64,000 nucleotides of DNA, from NCBI RefSeq assembly GCF_016653635.2, contig NZ_CP067420.1, positions 51,001-115,000 on the forward strand, written 5' to 3'. This DNA is from Skermanella sp. TT6. GTDB lineage: Bacteria; Pseudomonadota; Alphaproteobacteria; Azospirillales; Azospirillaceae. The notes beneath the pieces were generated by a model, which was not told the origin of the DNA, ran no database searches, and saw only the letters and a list, made by a program, of their open reading frames with translations. This document shows, one piece after another, positions 54,501 to 63,585 of this stretch. The position numbers were made by a program, and so were the translations under genes. Positions within the stretch are counted from its first letter, which is position 1. Each line of letters begins with the position of its first letter.

Positions 54501-55103
54501 ATGACCGCACCGATCGACTTCTATTTCGACTTCGCCTCACCCTACGGCTATCTCGCGGCCACCCAGATCGACGGGATCGCGGAACGCCATGGCCGCAAGG
54601 TGCGCTGGTGCCCGATCCTGCTGGGGGCGGTGTTCAAGGTCAGCGGCATGAAGCCGGTGATGGAGCAGCCGCTGCGCGGCGACTACCTGTCCCACGACGC
54701 GCCGCGATTCGCGCGGCTGCTGGGCGTGCCGATGACCATGCCGGCCAAGGTGCCGCTCAACGGGCTGGCGGCGTCGCGGGCCTATTGGTGGCTCGAGGGG
54801 CGAGATCCCGGAAAAGCCCGCGATCTCGCCAAGGCGGTCTATCACGCCCACTGGGGCGAGGGACGGGACATGACCACGGCCGATCAGGTAGCGGAAGCCG
54901 CGGGACCGCTGGGCATCGACGCCGCCGACCTGGCGGCCGGGATCCAGGACCCAGTGGTGAAGGACCGGCTGCGGGCGGAAACCGACGAGGCGATCCGGCG
55001 CGGCGTGTTCGGCGCCCCCTTCTTCATCGTGGACGGGGAGGCGTTCTGGGGTGCCGACCGGCTCCACCAGGTGGAGCAGTGGCTGGCGCGCGGCGGCTGG
55101 TAG
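54501..55103 (+). CDS. 2-hydroxychromene-2-carboxylate isomerase-like (kappa-class GST, DsbA fold)
   Basis: The 200-residue protein has the family N-terminus PIDFYFDFASPYGYLAATQ, where Ser13 would hold glutathione, VRWCPILLGAVFKVSGMKP, and GVFGAPFFIVDGEAFWGADR near the C-terminus. Members isomerise hydroxychromene carboxylates in naphthalene breakdown, but most chromosomal copies outside such operons have unknown substrates. No aromatic-degradation genes are next to it. Confidence 0.92.
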   Translation: MTAPIDFYFDFASPYGYLAATQIDGIAERHGRKVRWCPILLGAVFKVSGMKPVMEQPLRGDYLSHDAPRFARLLGVPMTMPAKVPLNGLAASRAYWWLEGRDPGKARDLAKAVYHAHWGEGRDMTTADQVAEAAGPLGIDAADLAAGIQDPVVKDRLRAETDEAIRRGVFGAPFFIVDGEAFWGADRLHQVEQWLARGGW

Positions 55104-55131
55104 CCGCCGCGCGCCAGCGGCATCGCGGGAA

Positions 55132-55551
55132 TCAGAGCAGGTCGAGCTTGTACAGTCCCTTCATCAGGTAGTCGTGCAGGTCGGCCTTCTCCGCCATGGT
55201 GTCGATCGCCGTCTCGCTGGCGCTGCCGTCCGCCCGGGCCATCGCCTTGTCCCATTCGCCGGCCGCGAAATCGCCGCGGCCGACCCACATCACCGCCCGC
55301 AGCTCGATCTGGGCATCCTGCGGCAGGTCGGCGATCATGCCGCGCAGCCGCTGGTACTTGCCGCTGTCGTCCGCCGCCTCGACCACTTCCAGGCTGTCGA
55401 ACGAGCTTGGGTTGCGCTCGCCCTTGGCTCGGGGCACCTCGTCGACGTCGGTCTGGTACGTCTTGTTCAGGATAAGGTCGCGGATCGCCCGGCACTCGTT
55501 GGAAAGTTCCGCGATCTGCTTGATCTGATCGATGCTCAAGTGGTTCAGCAT
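55132..55551 (-). CDS. DUF3775 family protein
   Basis: The 139-residue acidic protein begins MLNHLSIDQIKQIAELSNEC and includes SLEVVEAADDSGKYQRLRGM, LPQDAQIELRAVMWVGRGDF and the closing DYLMKGLYKLDLL, which fit DUF3775, a small alphaproteobacterial family of unknown function. The ATG at 55551 follows AGAGGA; a GTG five codons upstream is less likely. It is convergent with the isomerase gene. Confidence 0.82.
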   Translation of the reverse strand: MLNHLSIDQIKQIAELSNECRAIRDLILNKTYQTDVDEVPRAKGERNPSSFDSLEVVEAADDSGKYQRLRGMIADLPQDAQIELRAVMWVGRGDFAAGEWDKAMARADGSASETAIDTMAEKADLHDYLMKGLYKLDLL

Positions 55552-55666
55552 GGTGTCCTCTGTCACTGGGGCAGGGCGGATCCGGCAAAGGCCCTACCCG
55601 GTAGAAGCACCCAACAGGGGAGGGCCGGGGCGGTTCCGGACACGGTGCCGCACTGGACCGGTCGGC

Positions 55667-55710
55667 TTGGCACGTATAGGAATCATCGGGGCGGGAAACC
55701 TCCCTGGTCC
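55667..55710 (+). pseudogene. Remnant of a Rossmann-fold N-terminus
   Basis: LARIGIIGAGN is encoded at 55667-55699, a textbook GxGxxN opening of NADP-binding proteins such as F420-dependent NADP reductases or ketopantoate reductases. After about a dozen residues the sequence loses all similarity to such proteins, so only the start of a gene appears to survive. It abuts an ion-channel fragment read in another frame. Confidence 0.4.
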
Positions 55711-55725
55711 GGCGGCGTGCCCCGG

Positions 55726-55899
55726 GACATCACCTTTCCGGAGAGCCTCCACTTTTCCCTGGTCACGCCCAGCAGCGTGGGTTACGGCGATATCCAGCCG
55801 CATACCGGCTTCTCCCGCCTGATCACCGCGGCCGAGATCCTGCTGGGAATCCTGCTGCTGCCGTTCGGCTTCAGCGCGATCATCAGCCATCGGAACGAC
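55726..55899 (+). pseudogene. Remnant of a potassium-channel pore domain
   Basis: The frame reads FPESLHFSLVTPSSVGYGDI, which is a pore helix and the K+ selectivity filter (GYGD). A second transmembrane helix (ITAAEILLGILLLPFGFSAI) and a positive stop (SHRNDRR) follow. The first membrane helix and any cytoplasmic domain are missing, and no start codon with a ribosome site is found in this frame, so it looks like a truncated 2TM channel gene. It lies just before the HMG-CoA lyase gene. Confidence 0.6.
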
Positions 55900-56033
55900 C
55901 GGCGCGGTGATCAGGCGGGAGATGCGCATTCGGCCGGCATACAAGGCGGCGGAGATCTGTTTCACTGCCGGAACCATCCATCGCGGATCGGGGCTCCAGC
56001 TCCGCATCGCGTTCGCCATGACGGAGGTCTGAA

Positions 56034-56966
56034 ATGGCAAATCCAACGACCGGCTCCTTCACCGGGCTGAAGAGCCAGATCAAGATCGTCGAGGTCGGCC
56101 CGCGCGACGGTCTGCAGAACGAAAAGGGGATCGTTCCGGCGGCGGTAAAGATCGAGCTGATCGACCGTTTGACCGAGGCCGGCCTGCCGGTCGTGGAGTC
56201 CGGTGCCTTCGTCTCTCCCAAATGGGTTCCGCAGATGGCCGACACCGCCGAGGTGCTGGCCGGCATCCATCGCCGCGCCGGCGTCTCCTATCCGGTGCTG
56301 GTGCCCAATGCCAAGGGCCTGGAGGCCGCGATGGCCGCCGGCGTGGACGAGATCGCGATCTTCGGCGCCGCGTCCGAGTCGTTCAGCCGCCAGAACATCA
56401 ACTGCTCGATCGACGAGAGCTTCGAGCGTTTCCGGCCGGTCGTCGAGACCGCGCTGCGCCAGGGCATCCGCGTCCGGGGATATGTCAGCTGCGTCCTGGG
56501 CTGCCCCTACGAGGGGCCGGTCGAGCCCGGGGTCGTGGCCGACGTGTCCGAGCGCATGATGAAGCTCGGCTGCTACGAGGTCTCGTTGGGCGACACGGTC
56601 GGCGTCGGCACGCCGGGGCAGGCGCGCGACCTGATCGACACCGTCGTCCGGGCGGTGCCGATCGACCGGCTGGCGGTCCATTTCCACGATACCTACGGCC
56701 AGGCGCTCGCCAACATCCTGGCGACCCTGGAGGCCGGGATCGGCGTGATCGACAGTTCGGTCGCCGGCCTGGGCGGCTGCCCCTACGCCAAGGGCGCCGC
56801 CGGCAACGTCGCGACCGAGGACGTGCTCTATATGCTGAACGGCCTCGGCATCGAAACGGACGTGGACCTGGACCGGGTCGCCGCCACCGGCGTCTGGATC
56901 TCCGAACGGCTCGGGCGGCCCAACGCCTCCAAGGTCGGCCGCGCCATGGCGGGAGCCGCATCCTGA
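56034..56966 (+). CDS. mvaB: Hydroxymethylglutaryl-CoA lyase
   Basis: The enzyme splits HMG-CoA into acetoacetate and acetyl-CoA, the last step of leucine degradation. The 310-residue TIM-barrel protein has [17 protein letters not shown] (catalytic Asp and Arg), [45 protein letters not shown] (metal His) and [20 protein letters not shown] with the flexible catalytic Cys. It starts behind GGAGGT. The SLC13-like transporter gene begins within about 20 bases of its stop codon. Confidence 0.96.
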   Translation: MANPTTGSFTGLKSQIKIVEVGPRDGLQNEKGIVPAAVKIELIDRLTEAGLPVVESGAFVSPKWVPQMADTAEVLAGIHRRAGVSYPVLVPNAKGLEAAMAAGVDEIAIFGAASESFSRQNINCSIDESFERFRPVVETALRQGIRVRGYVSCVLGCPYEGPVEPGVVADVSERMMKLGCYEVSLGDTVGVGTPGQARDLIDTVVRAVPIDRLAVHFHDTYGQALANILATLEAGIGVIDSSVAGLGGCPYAKGAAGNVATEDVLYMLNGLGIETDVDLDRVAATGVWISERLGRPNASKVGRAMAGAAS

Positions 56967-56986
56967 GCGTCCTCGCTTCCGGCCGG

Positions 56987-58372
56987 GTGCGCCGGCCGCT
57001 GCCCGTCGCCCCCGTCCTGGCCGCCTTCGCCGCGATCCTCGCCGCGCTGCTCGCCCTGGTGCCGGCCCTGTTCGGGCTGGAGCCGCCGACGGGGCGGGCG
57101 GCCGGGCTGGTGGTTCTCACCGTCGGGCTGTGGGCCACCGGCGTGGTCCCCGAATTCGTGACCGCCCTGGTGTTCTTCACGCTGGCCATGCTGGCGCGGA
57201 TCGCGCCGCCGGACGTGATCTTCGCCGGATTCCAGTCGACCGCCTGGTGGCTGGTGTTCGGCGGCCTCGTGGTCGGAGTCGCGGTGACCCGGACCGGACT
57301 GGGCGAGCGGCTGGCCAGGACGCTGGTGGATGCCCTGGCCTCGTCCTATCCCCGGCTGATCGCCGGGGTGGTCGCGATCTCCGGCGGCATCGCCTTCCTG
57401 ATGCCCTCGACCATGGGCCGGGTCGTCCTGCTGCTGCCGATCGTCCTGGCCTTGGCCGACCGCGTCGGGTTCGTTGCGGGGCGGCGCGGACGGACCGCCA
57501 TGGTGCTGGCCGCGGCGTTCGGCACCTACATGATCCCGGCGGCGATCCTGCCGGCGAACGTTCCCAACATGGTCATGGCCGGCACGGTCGAGACGGTCTT
57601 CGGGGTGACCCTGACCTATGGCGGCTATCTGTGGCTCCACATGCCGGTGACCGGCCTGCTGAAGGGCGTCGTGCTGGTGGCGCTGCTGTGCAGGCTGTTC
57701 CCCGACCGGCCCGATCCAGCTGCCGGGGAGCGGGAACGGCGGCCGCTCTCCGCGGCGGAGCGCCGCCTGGCGGCCATCCTGGTGGTGACGCTGGGGTTCT
57801 GGACGACCGACTTCCTGCACGGCATCTCACCCGCCTGGGTCGGGCTGACGGCGGCCCTGGTCTGCCTGATGCCGGTCAGCGGCCTGGTGCCGGCGGCGGA
57901 GTTCAGCCGCTCGGTCAATTTCGCCTCGCTCATCTATGTGGCCGGCGTGCTGGGGATGGCCGCCCTGGTCACCCATAGCGGGCTGGGCGCTGTGCTCAGC
58001 GCCGGGCTGCTCGCGGTCATTCCCCTCGAACCCGGGGCGGATGCGCTCAACTTCGCGTCCCTGACGGGGGCCGCGGCGGCGCTGGGCGTCATATCGACCA
58101 TGCCCGGCCTGCCAGCGATCCTGTCTCCCCTGGCCGGCGAACTGGCGGGCGCCACGGGCTGGCCGCTGGTGACGGTCATCATGACGCAGGTGGTGGGCTT
58201 CTCGGTCGTCTTCTTTCCCTACCAGGTGCCGCCGCTGGTGGTGGCCCTCCAACTCGGGAATGTCCGGGTCGCCGAGGCGCTCCGCCTGTCGATCCCGCTG
58301 GCACTGGTCACCCTGGCGGTCCTGACGCCGTTGAACTTCCTGTGGTGGCGCCTTACCGGATGGATTCCCTGA
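56987..58372 (+). CDS. SLC13/DASS-like anion transporter
   Basis: The ~461-residue integral membrane protein has about eleven hydrophobic segments and the overall pattern of the divalent anion:sodium symporter (CitT/ArsB-like) superfamily, including GLWATGVVPEFVTALVFFTL, FLMPSTMGRVVLLLPIVLAL (SNT-like substrate loop), LPANVPNMVMAGTVE and VFFPYQVPPLVVAL near the end. Likely substrates are dicarboxylates or sulfate. The start is uncertain: GTG 56987 is the first plausible codon in frame, and no ATG exists before the hydrophobic N-terminus. It may be co-transcribed with HMG-CoA lyase. Confidence 0.85.
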   Translation: MRRPLPVAPVLAAFAAILAALLALVPALFGLEPPTGRAAGLVVLTVGLWATGVVPEFVTALVFFTLAMLARIAPPDVIFAGFQSTAWWLVFGGLVVGVAVTRTGLGERLARTLVDALASSYPRLIAGVVAISGGIAFLMPSTMGRVVLLLPIVLALADRVGFVAGRRGRTAMVLAAAFGTYMIPAAILPANVPNMVMAGTVETVFGVTLTYGGYLWLHMPVTGLLKGVVLVALLCRLFPDRPDPAAGERERRPLSAAERRLAAILVVTLGFWTTDFLHGISPAWVGLTAALVCLMPVSGLVPAAEFSRSVNFASLIYVAGVLGMAALVTHSGLGAVLSAGLLAVIPLEPGADALNFASLTGAAAALGVISTMPGLPAILSPLAGELAGATGWPLVTVIMTQVVGFSVVFFPYQVPPLVVALQLGNVRVAEALRLSIPLALVTLAVLTPLNFLWWRLTGWIP

Positions 58373-58492
58373 CCTAACGCCTAGCGTCTTTACTGCTTTT
58401 GTCCGATCGGGCTGACAACTTTTTTTAACGGAATTGCGCTAACCTGTTGTGAATTCGATCCGAACGAGGCCCCGCTGTCCCGGCGTGGGTTG

Positions 58493-58840
58493 ATGGAACC
58501 CATGTCGAGATCCACAGAAGACGTCAAGAACTGGATGAACATGTTCCGCTGGATCGTGAAGCTGATCCGGGACGAGTTCGGTATCGACGAGAAGATCCTG
58601 GTCCGGACAGCCACTCTCGAGACCGACATGGGGCTTACCATCGAGCAGGTCGAGCAGGTGCTGGAGTTCATCGCCGAAAGCTTCCAGATCAGATTTCCCG
58701 AAGGCACGCTCGACGAGATCGTGAAGCTTGAGGAACTGTGCATGCTGGCGAGCTGGATCAAAGGCTACTACAAGCGGCCGGAATTCATCTCCGACGCGTT
58801 CGAGGCCCATTGCCGCGGCATCAACCAGATCGCCGCCTGA
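58493..58840 (+). CDS. Acyl-carrier-like protein (DUF1493-type)
   Basis: The 115-residue acidic protein resembles an acyl-carrier four-helix domain: IRDEFGIDEKILVRTATLET, DMGLTIEQVEQVLEFIAESF, then RFPEGTLDEIVKLEELCMLA. The position of the phosphopantetheine serine (DSL in carriers) reads GLTIEQVE, with threonine instead of serine, so it may not be modified. DUF1493 proteins share this layout. Start choice among TTG 58490, ATG 58493 and ATG 58502 is uncertain. It is unlinked to fatty-acid genes here. Confidence 0.7.
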   Translation: MEPMSRSTEDVKNWMNMFRWIVKLIRDEFGIDEKILVRTATLETDMGLTIEQVEQVLEFIAESFQIRFPEGTLDEIVKLEELCMLASWIKGYYKRPEFISDAFEAHCRGINQIAA

Positions 58841-59012
58841 TCCCTTGGAACTCGGCTCGAAGGTGTTGGGTCATCGCCCTTCGCCTTACGGACCGCCCTG
58901 ATCGCGACGGGCCTGTCTAATCCGGGCGAGTTCGACGGATATCCCTATTCATGGCAACCGATGACCGGTGTTCCGCGTAGGATCGCGCGTCTGACATAAT
59001 CGCGGGACCGCA

Positions 59013-60731
59013 ATGCGGACTGATCCCCTGACGCCGGCAATCATGACACGTGAGAGCGTCATGGCGCGGTCGCCGTTCCCCGAGTTGGCGCTGGCCCTCG
59101 GGACGCAGTTCGTCATGATCGTGCTCATCACCCGCCTGGTCGGGGTCCATGCCTGGGACGACGGAGCGATCACGCTCGCCTACTCGCGCACCTTCGCGGA
59201 AAGCGGCCTCATCGCGCTCACGTCCGTTTCGGAGGTGGTCGAGGGATACTCCTCCACCGCGTGGTTCCTGATCAACGCCGCCATGGCGCTTTTCCGGCCC
59301 GGCTTCGAAGGGGCGATCCACGCCTCGCAGATGGCGGCCGGACTGTTCCTCGGCGTCGCCACCGTCCTCGTCTGGCTGATCGCCCGGCATCTCGGCCTGC
59401 GCCCGCGGACCAGGCTTGCGATCCTGCTCGTCTTCTCCCTGTTCGGGCCGGCGGTGTCGGAGGTGTCTAACGGCATGGAGATGACGCTTCTGACGGCCAC
59501 GGGGCTTGCGCTGTTCCATGCGCTGTACGTTCGGGAGAACCGTCTGCTCCTGGCCGTGGCCATCGTCGTCTTTCTGACCGCCCGCTTCGAGGCGATGATC
59601 TATTACGCGGCGCTGCTGACGCCGCTCCTCCTCCGGGGGCGGTACAGAAGCTTCATCCTCCTGGCGGCCGCCGGCATGGCGGTCGTCGGCCTGCATGCCA
59701 TCGTCCGGTACTCGGTTTTCGGGGACGTCTTCCCGAATCCCGTACATGCCAAGATGCACGTCCCGTACAGCCTGTCCGGCCTCCAGGGTGTCAAGCTCCG
59801 CCTGATCGCCGCCGTCGAGATCACGGCGACGCTGTTTCCCATGGTCCTGGCGGTGTCGGCACTGCTCATCATCCCGTGGAGCGGGCTGTCCGGTCGGCTC
59901 CGAGCTCTGGGATCTGCGCGGAACGACGTGCTTGCCCTTGCGGCCCCGGTCGCCGCCGTCGTGCTGTTCGCCATCCTGATCGGGAAGAACTGGGGCTATG
60001 TGGGCCGGATGCAGTTCCTCGCCCTGCCTTTCGTCCTGCTCATCTTCGGGCTCGTTTACGACAGGCTGGCGGACCCGGCCCGGACGGTTTCCGCGCGCCC
60101 GGCCCTGGTCGCGGTGTGCGCCCTCACGATCCTGTTCAGCTGGATCGTCAGCGCCAGGCAGCCGATCGCCCAGATGGCACGGACCTTGTCCGGCGGCGGC
60201 GGCGAGGTCGCGGAGGCCTACGGCACGACTCCCGAGACCTATCGCAGGACCGGGCTCGCGGTCGATCACCTCAGACGGCTGCTCGGTAGGGACATGATCA
60301 CCTTCGCCACCCCCGACGTCGGCGGCCTCGCCCTGTGCTGCGATCGGATCCGCGTCGTGGACCTCGGCCTCCTGGCGAGCCGGAAGCTGGCGAGGCAGGG
60401 TTACGCGGCCCTGCCGGCCATCCTGGCCGAGGAGCGGCCGGATGCGATCGAGGTCCATCAGCACTGGGGCGTGAACTCGAAGATCTACGCGATCCCCGAG
60501 TTCCGAAACGACTACCAGCCGGTGGTCGTCGACCGCACGCGCTTCTACCTTCGAAACGAGCATGCGGAAAAACTGATCGGGGAGCGGCGGGCGCAATGGT
60601 GTGCCGTCGAGGAGGCGGCTTGCGCGGCGTCGGCTCTCCGGACCCACCGCTACGTCAACTCCGTGACGAAACTCGACGACGCCGCCTTCCTCGAAAGGAA
60701 AAAGGTCCTGATGGTCGGTGAAGTCCCCTGA
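59013..60731 (+). CDS. Polytopic GT-C-type glycosyltransferase
   Basis: The 572-residue protein has about nine to ten membrane segments. In the first periplasmic loop it has WDDGAITLAYSRTFAESGLI and SEVVEGYSSTAWFLINAAM, the DD motif and VEGYTS pattern of AftB-like GT-C transferases, which use lipid-linked sugars. The C-terminal ~160 residues form a soluble domain (TFATPDVGGLALCCDRIRVV, VVDLGLLASRKLA). The target glycan is unknown; actinobacterial AftB makes arabinan, which alphaproteobacteria lack. Starts at 59043 or 59061 are alternatives. Confidence 0.75.
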   Translation: MRTDPLTPAIMTRESVMARSPFPELALALGTQFVMIVLITRLVGVHAWDDGAITLAYSRTFAESGLIALTSVSEVVEGYSSTAWFLINAAMALFRPGFEGAIHASQMAAGLFLGVATVLVWLIARHLGLRPRTRLAILLVFSLFGPAVSEVSNGMEMTLLTATGLALFHALYVRENRLLLAVAIVVFLTARFEAMIYYAALLTPLLLRGRYRSFILLAAAGMAVVGLHAIVRYSVFGDVFPNPVHAKMHVPYSLSGLQGVKLRLIAAVEITATLFPMVLAVSALLIIPWSGLSGRLRALGSARNDVLALAAPVAAVVLFAILIGKNWGYVGRMQFLALPFVLLIFGLVYDRLADPARTVSARPALVAVCALTILFSWIVSARQPIAQMARTLSGGGGEVAEAYGTTPETYRRTGLAVDHLRRLLGRDMITFATPDVGGLALCCDRIRVVDLGLLASRKLARQGYAALPAILAEERPDAIEVHQHWGVNSKIYAIPEFRNDYQPVVVDRTRFYLRNEHAEKLIGERRAQWCAVEEAACAASALRTHRYVNSVTKLDDAAFLERKKVLMVGEVP

Positions 60732-60774
60732 CCGGATGGACGCACCCTCGGTCTTGAACGACCCAGACCCGCCG

Positions 60775-61236
60775 TCAGGCGTCGAAACGGGCCAGGGGAT
60801 TCATGCAGGGATTGACCAGAGGGTCGGCGTAGGCGACGTAGCTCACCACCGGCCCGGCTTCGGGCCCGCGAAGGAAGAAGTCGGTCGACAGTAGGAACAT
60901 GTTCATGACGCTGTTCTCGAACGCCGCAAGCTTGTCCCGTACGCCGCCCGGAAGGCGGTCCCTCAGCTGGTGGCTGAGGCTCACGCCGGGCATCGATCCC
61001 GCCAGGCGCAGCAGCCAGACTTCCTCCGGGGCTACCTTGTGGGTGAGGTAATCCGACGCGAAGCGGCTGAGATCGTCCTCGGTCACCTGGATATCCGGGA
61101 AGCGGTCCCGGAGCACGGCGCGGATCAGGGCTTCCGCAGGGTCGATGTTCTTCGCCACGACTCCGCCGACCAGGCCGGTGACGGCGACGACGGCCCCGCC
61201 TCCGACGAGCAGGGCCCTTCGGGACAGCCGCATCAT
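60775..61236 (-). CDS. Tat-signal small subunit partner of a GMC oxidoreductase
   Basis: The 153-residue protein has a twin-arginine signal (LSRRALLVGGGAVVAVTGLV). The mature part is helical, with FASDYLTHKVAPEEVWLLRL and MNMFLLSTDFFLRGPEAGPV, and resembles small gamma subunits of membrane-bound alcohol, gluconate or fructose dehydrogenases (gluconate 2-dehydrogenase subunit 3-like). It overlaps the GMC gene by four bases (ATGA). Export of a folded GMC-partner complex through Tat is plausible; the large subunit has no signal of its own. Confidence 0.75.
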   Translation of the reverse strand: MMRLSRRALLVGGGAVVAVTGLVGGVVAKNIDPAEALIRAVLRDRFPDIQVTEDDLSRFASDYLTHKVAPEEVWLLRLAGSMPGVSLSHQLRDRLPGGVRDKLAAFENSVMNMFLLSTDFFLRGPEAGPVVSYVAYADPLVNPCMNPLARFDA

Positions 61237-62675
61237 GAGGAACGCCCTCCGGGGCGATGCAGGTGTTCGGCGGCGCGGAGCGCCAGCGCGCTGATGGTGA
61301 GGGACGGATTTGCCGGGGCGCCGGTCGGGAACGCTCCGCTTCCCACGACGATCAGGTTGCGGACCCGGTGGTGCACCAAGTCGCCGTCGATGACGCTGTC
61401 GGACGGGTCGTCGCCCATGACCGTGGTGCCCAGGACATGCGCCTCCGTGACGTTGACGGGCCGTTTGATCTCCACGCGCTCGACCGGCAGCTTTTCCAGG
61501 ATCCTGGGCAGCGCCTCGTCCAGCGCGGCAATGCCCCGCATCGCGTAATCGCTCCGGGATTCGAAGTGAAGGACGGGTTTGTCCGGGTGCTCGGTCGAGA
61601 GGGCGACGCGGTTCCGTTCCAGGGGCAGGTCCTCGACGATGCATTTCAGCAGCTGGATCTGCCTCCAGCGGCCGGGCTCGTTGCGGAATTCGGGACGGTT
61701 CCAGCTCTCGATCAGGCAGGCTCCGTACCGGGACCGGTGCGGCCCGTCATAGAGCATGTAGCCGTGACCGGTGATCGACGTGCTTCCCTGGAAATTATCC
61801 ACGCCGTCCAGATACACCAGCGCGTCGACGGACGTCTGCTCGTGCAGGCGCCGGCCGAGGAGCGGGTGGTCGAGGCCGGATTTCATCAGGATGAACGGGT
61901 TGAATATGGCGTTGGCGCCCAGCACGATCAGATCGCCCCGCGCGGTATGCTCGGCTCCGTCCCGGCGATAGACCACTCCGGTCGCCATCCCGCCCGTTGT
62001 CTCGACGGCGAGCGCTTCCGCCCGGAGCAGCAGGGTGACGCGATCATCCCGGTACAGGCCGGCCAGGTCGTTGGCTACCGTGAACTTGGCGCTGATCGGG
62101 CAGAGATTGCAGACGGCGTTGGCGCAGCAGGCCGCCCGCGACTCCGTGGCGACCCTGGCCCGCGCCGTCGGCTGCGGAAACCAGCCGTCGGGGTACGCCG
62201 CCTTCAGCAGCCGGTCCGGGTCGGTGAAGCGGTGGGGCGGCTGGGGGTAGGCCTTTGAGCGGGGAAAGGGCGTGCCGGTGTCGGAACCGGAAATCGCCAT
62301 GATCTCCTCGGCTTCCTGGTACCAGGGTTCCAGCTGGTCGTAGGAGATCGGCCAGTCGCGCCCGACACCGTACAGGCTTTTCAGCCTGAAATCGTTGGGC
62401 ATCATGCGCGGCGTACACGCCCACCAGCAGTTCGAGCCGCCGCCGAAGCCGATGGTGAAGCGCCACGCCTTGTCGGGCATCCCCTGCTTGAGGAAAGTGG
62501 CGGTATGGTCGATGTCGGAATTCCGCCGCTCGGCCACCTGCCAGTTCGTGTCCTGGCTCCCTCCGCGTTCCAGCACCAGGATGCGCGCATCGCTCCTCGC
62601 GTGCTGAAGATATTTGTGCAGATAGAAGGAAGACCCGAAGCCGGTTCCGACTACGATCAGGTCAAAGGACGTCAT
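61233..62675 (-). CDS. GMC-family flavin oxidoreductase
   Basis: The 480-residue flavoprotein has the N-terminal FAD motif FDLIVVGTGFGSSFYLHKYL, the loop FGGGSNCWWACTPRMMPNDF, and a cysteine-rich segment AACCANAVCNLCPISAKF that recalls dehydrogenase large subunits. The C-terminus has HVLGTTVMGDDPSDSVID and VVGSGAFPTGAPANPSLTIS. It likely oxidises a sugar or alcohol in the periplasm. The ATG at 62675 follows GCGAGGC. Its small Tat partner is coupled downstream, but no cytochrome c subunit follows, so the electron acceptor is unknown. Confidence 0.88.
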   Translation of the reverse strand: MTSFDLIVVGTGFGSSFYLHKYLQHARSDARILVLERGGSQDTNWQVAERRNSDIDHTATFLKQGMPDKAWRFTIGFGGGSNCWWACTPRMMPNDFRLKSLYGVGRDWPISYDQLEPWYQEAEEIMAISGSDTGTPFPRSKAYPQPPHRFTDPDRLLKAAYPDGWFPQPTARARVATESRAACCANAVCNLCPISAKFTVANDLAGLYRDDRVTLLLRAEALAVETTGGMATGVVYRRDGAEHTARGDLIVLGANAIFNPFILMKSGLDHPLLGRRLHEQTSVDALVYLDGVDNFQGSTSITGHGYMLYDGPHRSRYGACLIESWNRPEFRNEPGRWRQIQLLKCIVEDLPLERNRVALSTEHPDKPVLHFESRSDYAMRGIAALDEALPRILEKLPVERVEIKRPVNVTEAHVLGTTVMGDDPSDSVIDGDLVHHRVRNLIVVGSGAFPTGAPANPSLTISALALRAAEHLHRPGGRSS

Positions 62676-63068
62676 CAAGCCTCGCTCTGCCAAGTCCGCG
62701 TACCGTACGGCTTCCCGTCGGGCCTGATCGGCCGCGGCGGATCATAGGAGGCGATGCGTCGGCTGGATAACGATATTTGCCGAACTCCACGGATTATGCT
62801 CCCAAGACCGGAGAACTACTACCACGGTTCCGTGATCATCATCGCCACGACCGGAAAGATTGGTGGGCGAAGTGTTCTATCGGGTAGAGAGTCGGTCGTG
62901 GCATGCTCCCGTTCACCAGGAACCATGCAAGGTCACGGTCGCCGCTCGGCACCTTTCCCCAAGGCTCGAAACGGGCACATATCTGTTTACTCGCGCGCCC
63001 CCTGTATCCGGCGGCACGGTATGCTATCTGGTGCTGGTCACACGATCATCGCCAGCTTTTCGGACTCC
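62676..63068. other. Intergenic region before the DUF1489 gene; no gene seen
   Basis: The DUF1489 frame stays open leftward to an ATG at 62754 with AGGAGG before it, but the added 105 residues show no conserved pattern and have codon use unlike the gene body (for example ICRTPRIMLPRPENYY). A TATGCT element at 63022-63027 could be a -10 box. No RNA gene or strong terminator is visible. Confidence 0.45.
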
Positions 63069-63494
63069 ATGCCCATTCACCTGATCAAACTGGCGGTCGG
63101 CATCAGCGATCCCGACCATCTCGCCGAAGTCCAGCAGGGACGGCGGTTCGTCCGCGACGGCGTCGCCGTCGTTCCGGCGTACACCCGACGCAAGCCGAGG
63201 CGGCCCGACGAGGTCACGGACGGCGGGTCCATCTACTGGGTCATCAAGGGCCAGGTCCGCTGCCGGCAGCGGGTGCTCGATTTCGAGATGATGGACGGCG
63301 ACGAAGGGGAGACCTGGTGCCGCATCATCCTGGACCCCACGCTCGTCGCGACCCTGCCGCAATCCAAGAAGGCGTTCCAAGGCTGGCGCTACCTCGAGCC
63401 GGACGCGGCACCCCCCGACCTGGACGACGCAGGGCCGGAAGGGGAGTTGCCGCCCCATATCCTCGCCGAACTGCGGGAACTGGGCTTGGCCTGA
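63069..63494 (+). CDS. DUF1489 family protein
   Basis: The 141-residue protein begins MPIHLIKLAVGISDPDHLAE, the standard opening of DUF1489, and includes RRKPRRPDEVTDGGSIYWVI, QVRCRQRVLDFEM, RIILDPTLVATLPQSKKAFQ and GWRYLEPDAAPPDL. The family is confined largely to alphaproteobacteria and has no known function. Length and start agree with other members. It is the last protein gene before the rRNA operon. Confidence 0.92.
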   Translation: MPIHLIKLAVGISDPDHLAEVQQGRRFVRDGVAVVPAYTRRKPRRPDEVTDGGSIYWVIKGQVRCRQRVLDFEMMDGDEGETWCRIILDPTLVATLPQSKKAFQGWRYLEPDAAPPDLDDAGPEGELPPHILAELRELGLA

Positions 63495-63549
63495 CCAGGG
63501 GGTGTCACGCGCCGGTCAAAAAAACTTCACCCCGTGGCAGCTTTTTCTG

Positions 63550-63578
63550 TTGCGGGCCAAAACCGCCGGGTCTATATA
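63550..63578 (+). promoter_or_regulatory. rrn: Ribosomal RNA operon promoter
   Basis: TTGCGG (63550-63555) is separated by exactly 17 bases from TATATA (63573-63578). An A/T-rich stretch (CAAAAAAACTTC at 63517, CTTTTTCTGTT at 63541) upstream may act as an UP-like element. Its position about 400 bases before the 16S gene is normal for rrn leaders. Confidence 0.7.
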
Positions 63579-63585
63579 CCGCCTC

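Noticed and set aside
62754-63068. N-terminal extension of the DUF1489 gene starting behind an AGGAGG
   Set aside because: The extra 105 residues are not patterned like a domain, and the family begins at MPIHLIKL. The ribosome site is only two bases from the ATG, which is closer than usual.
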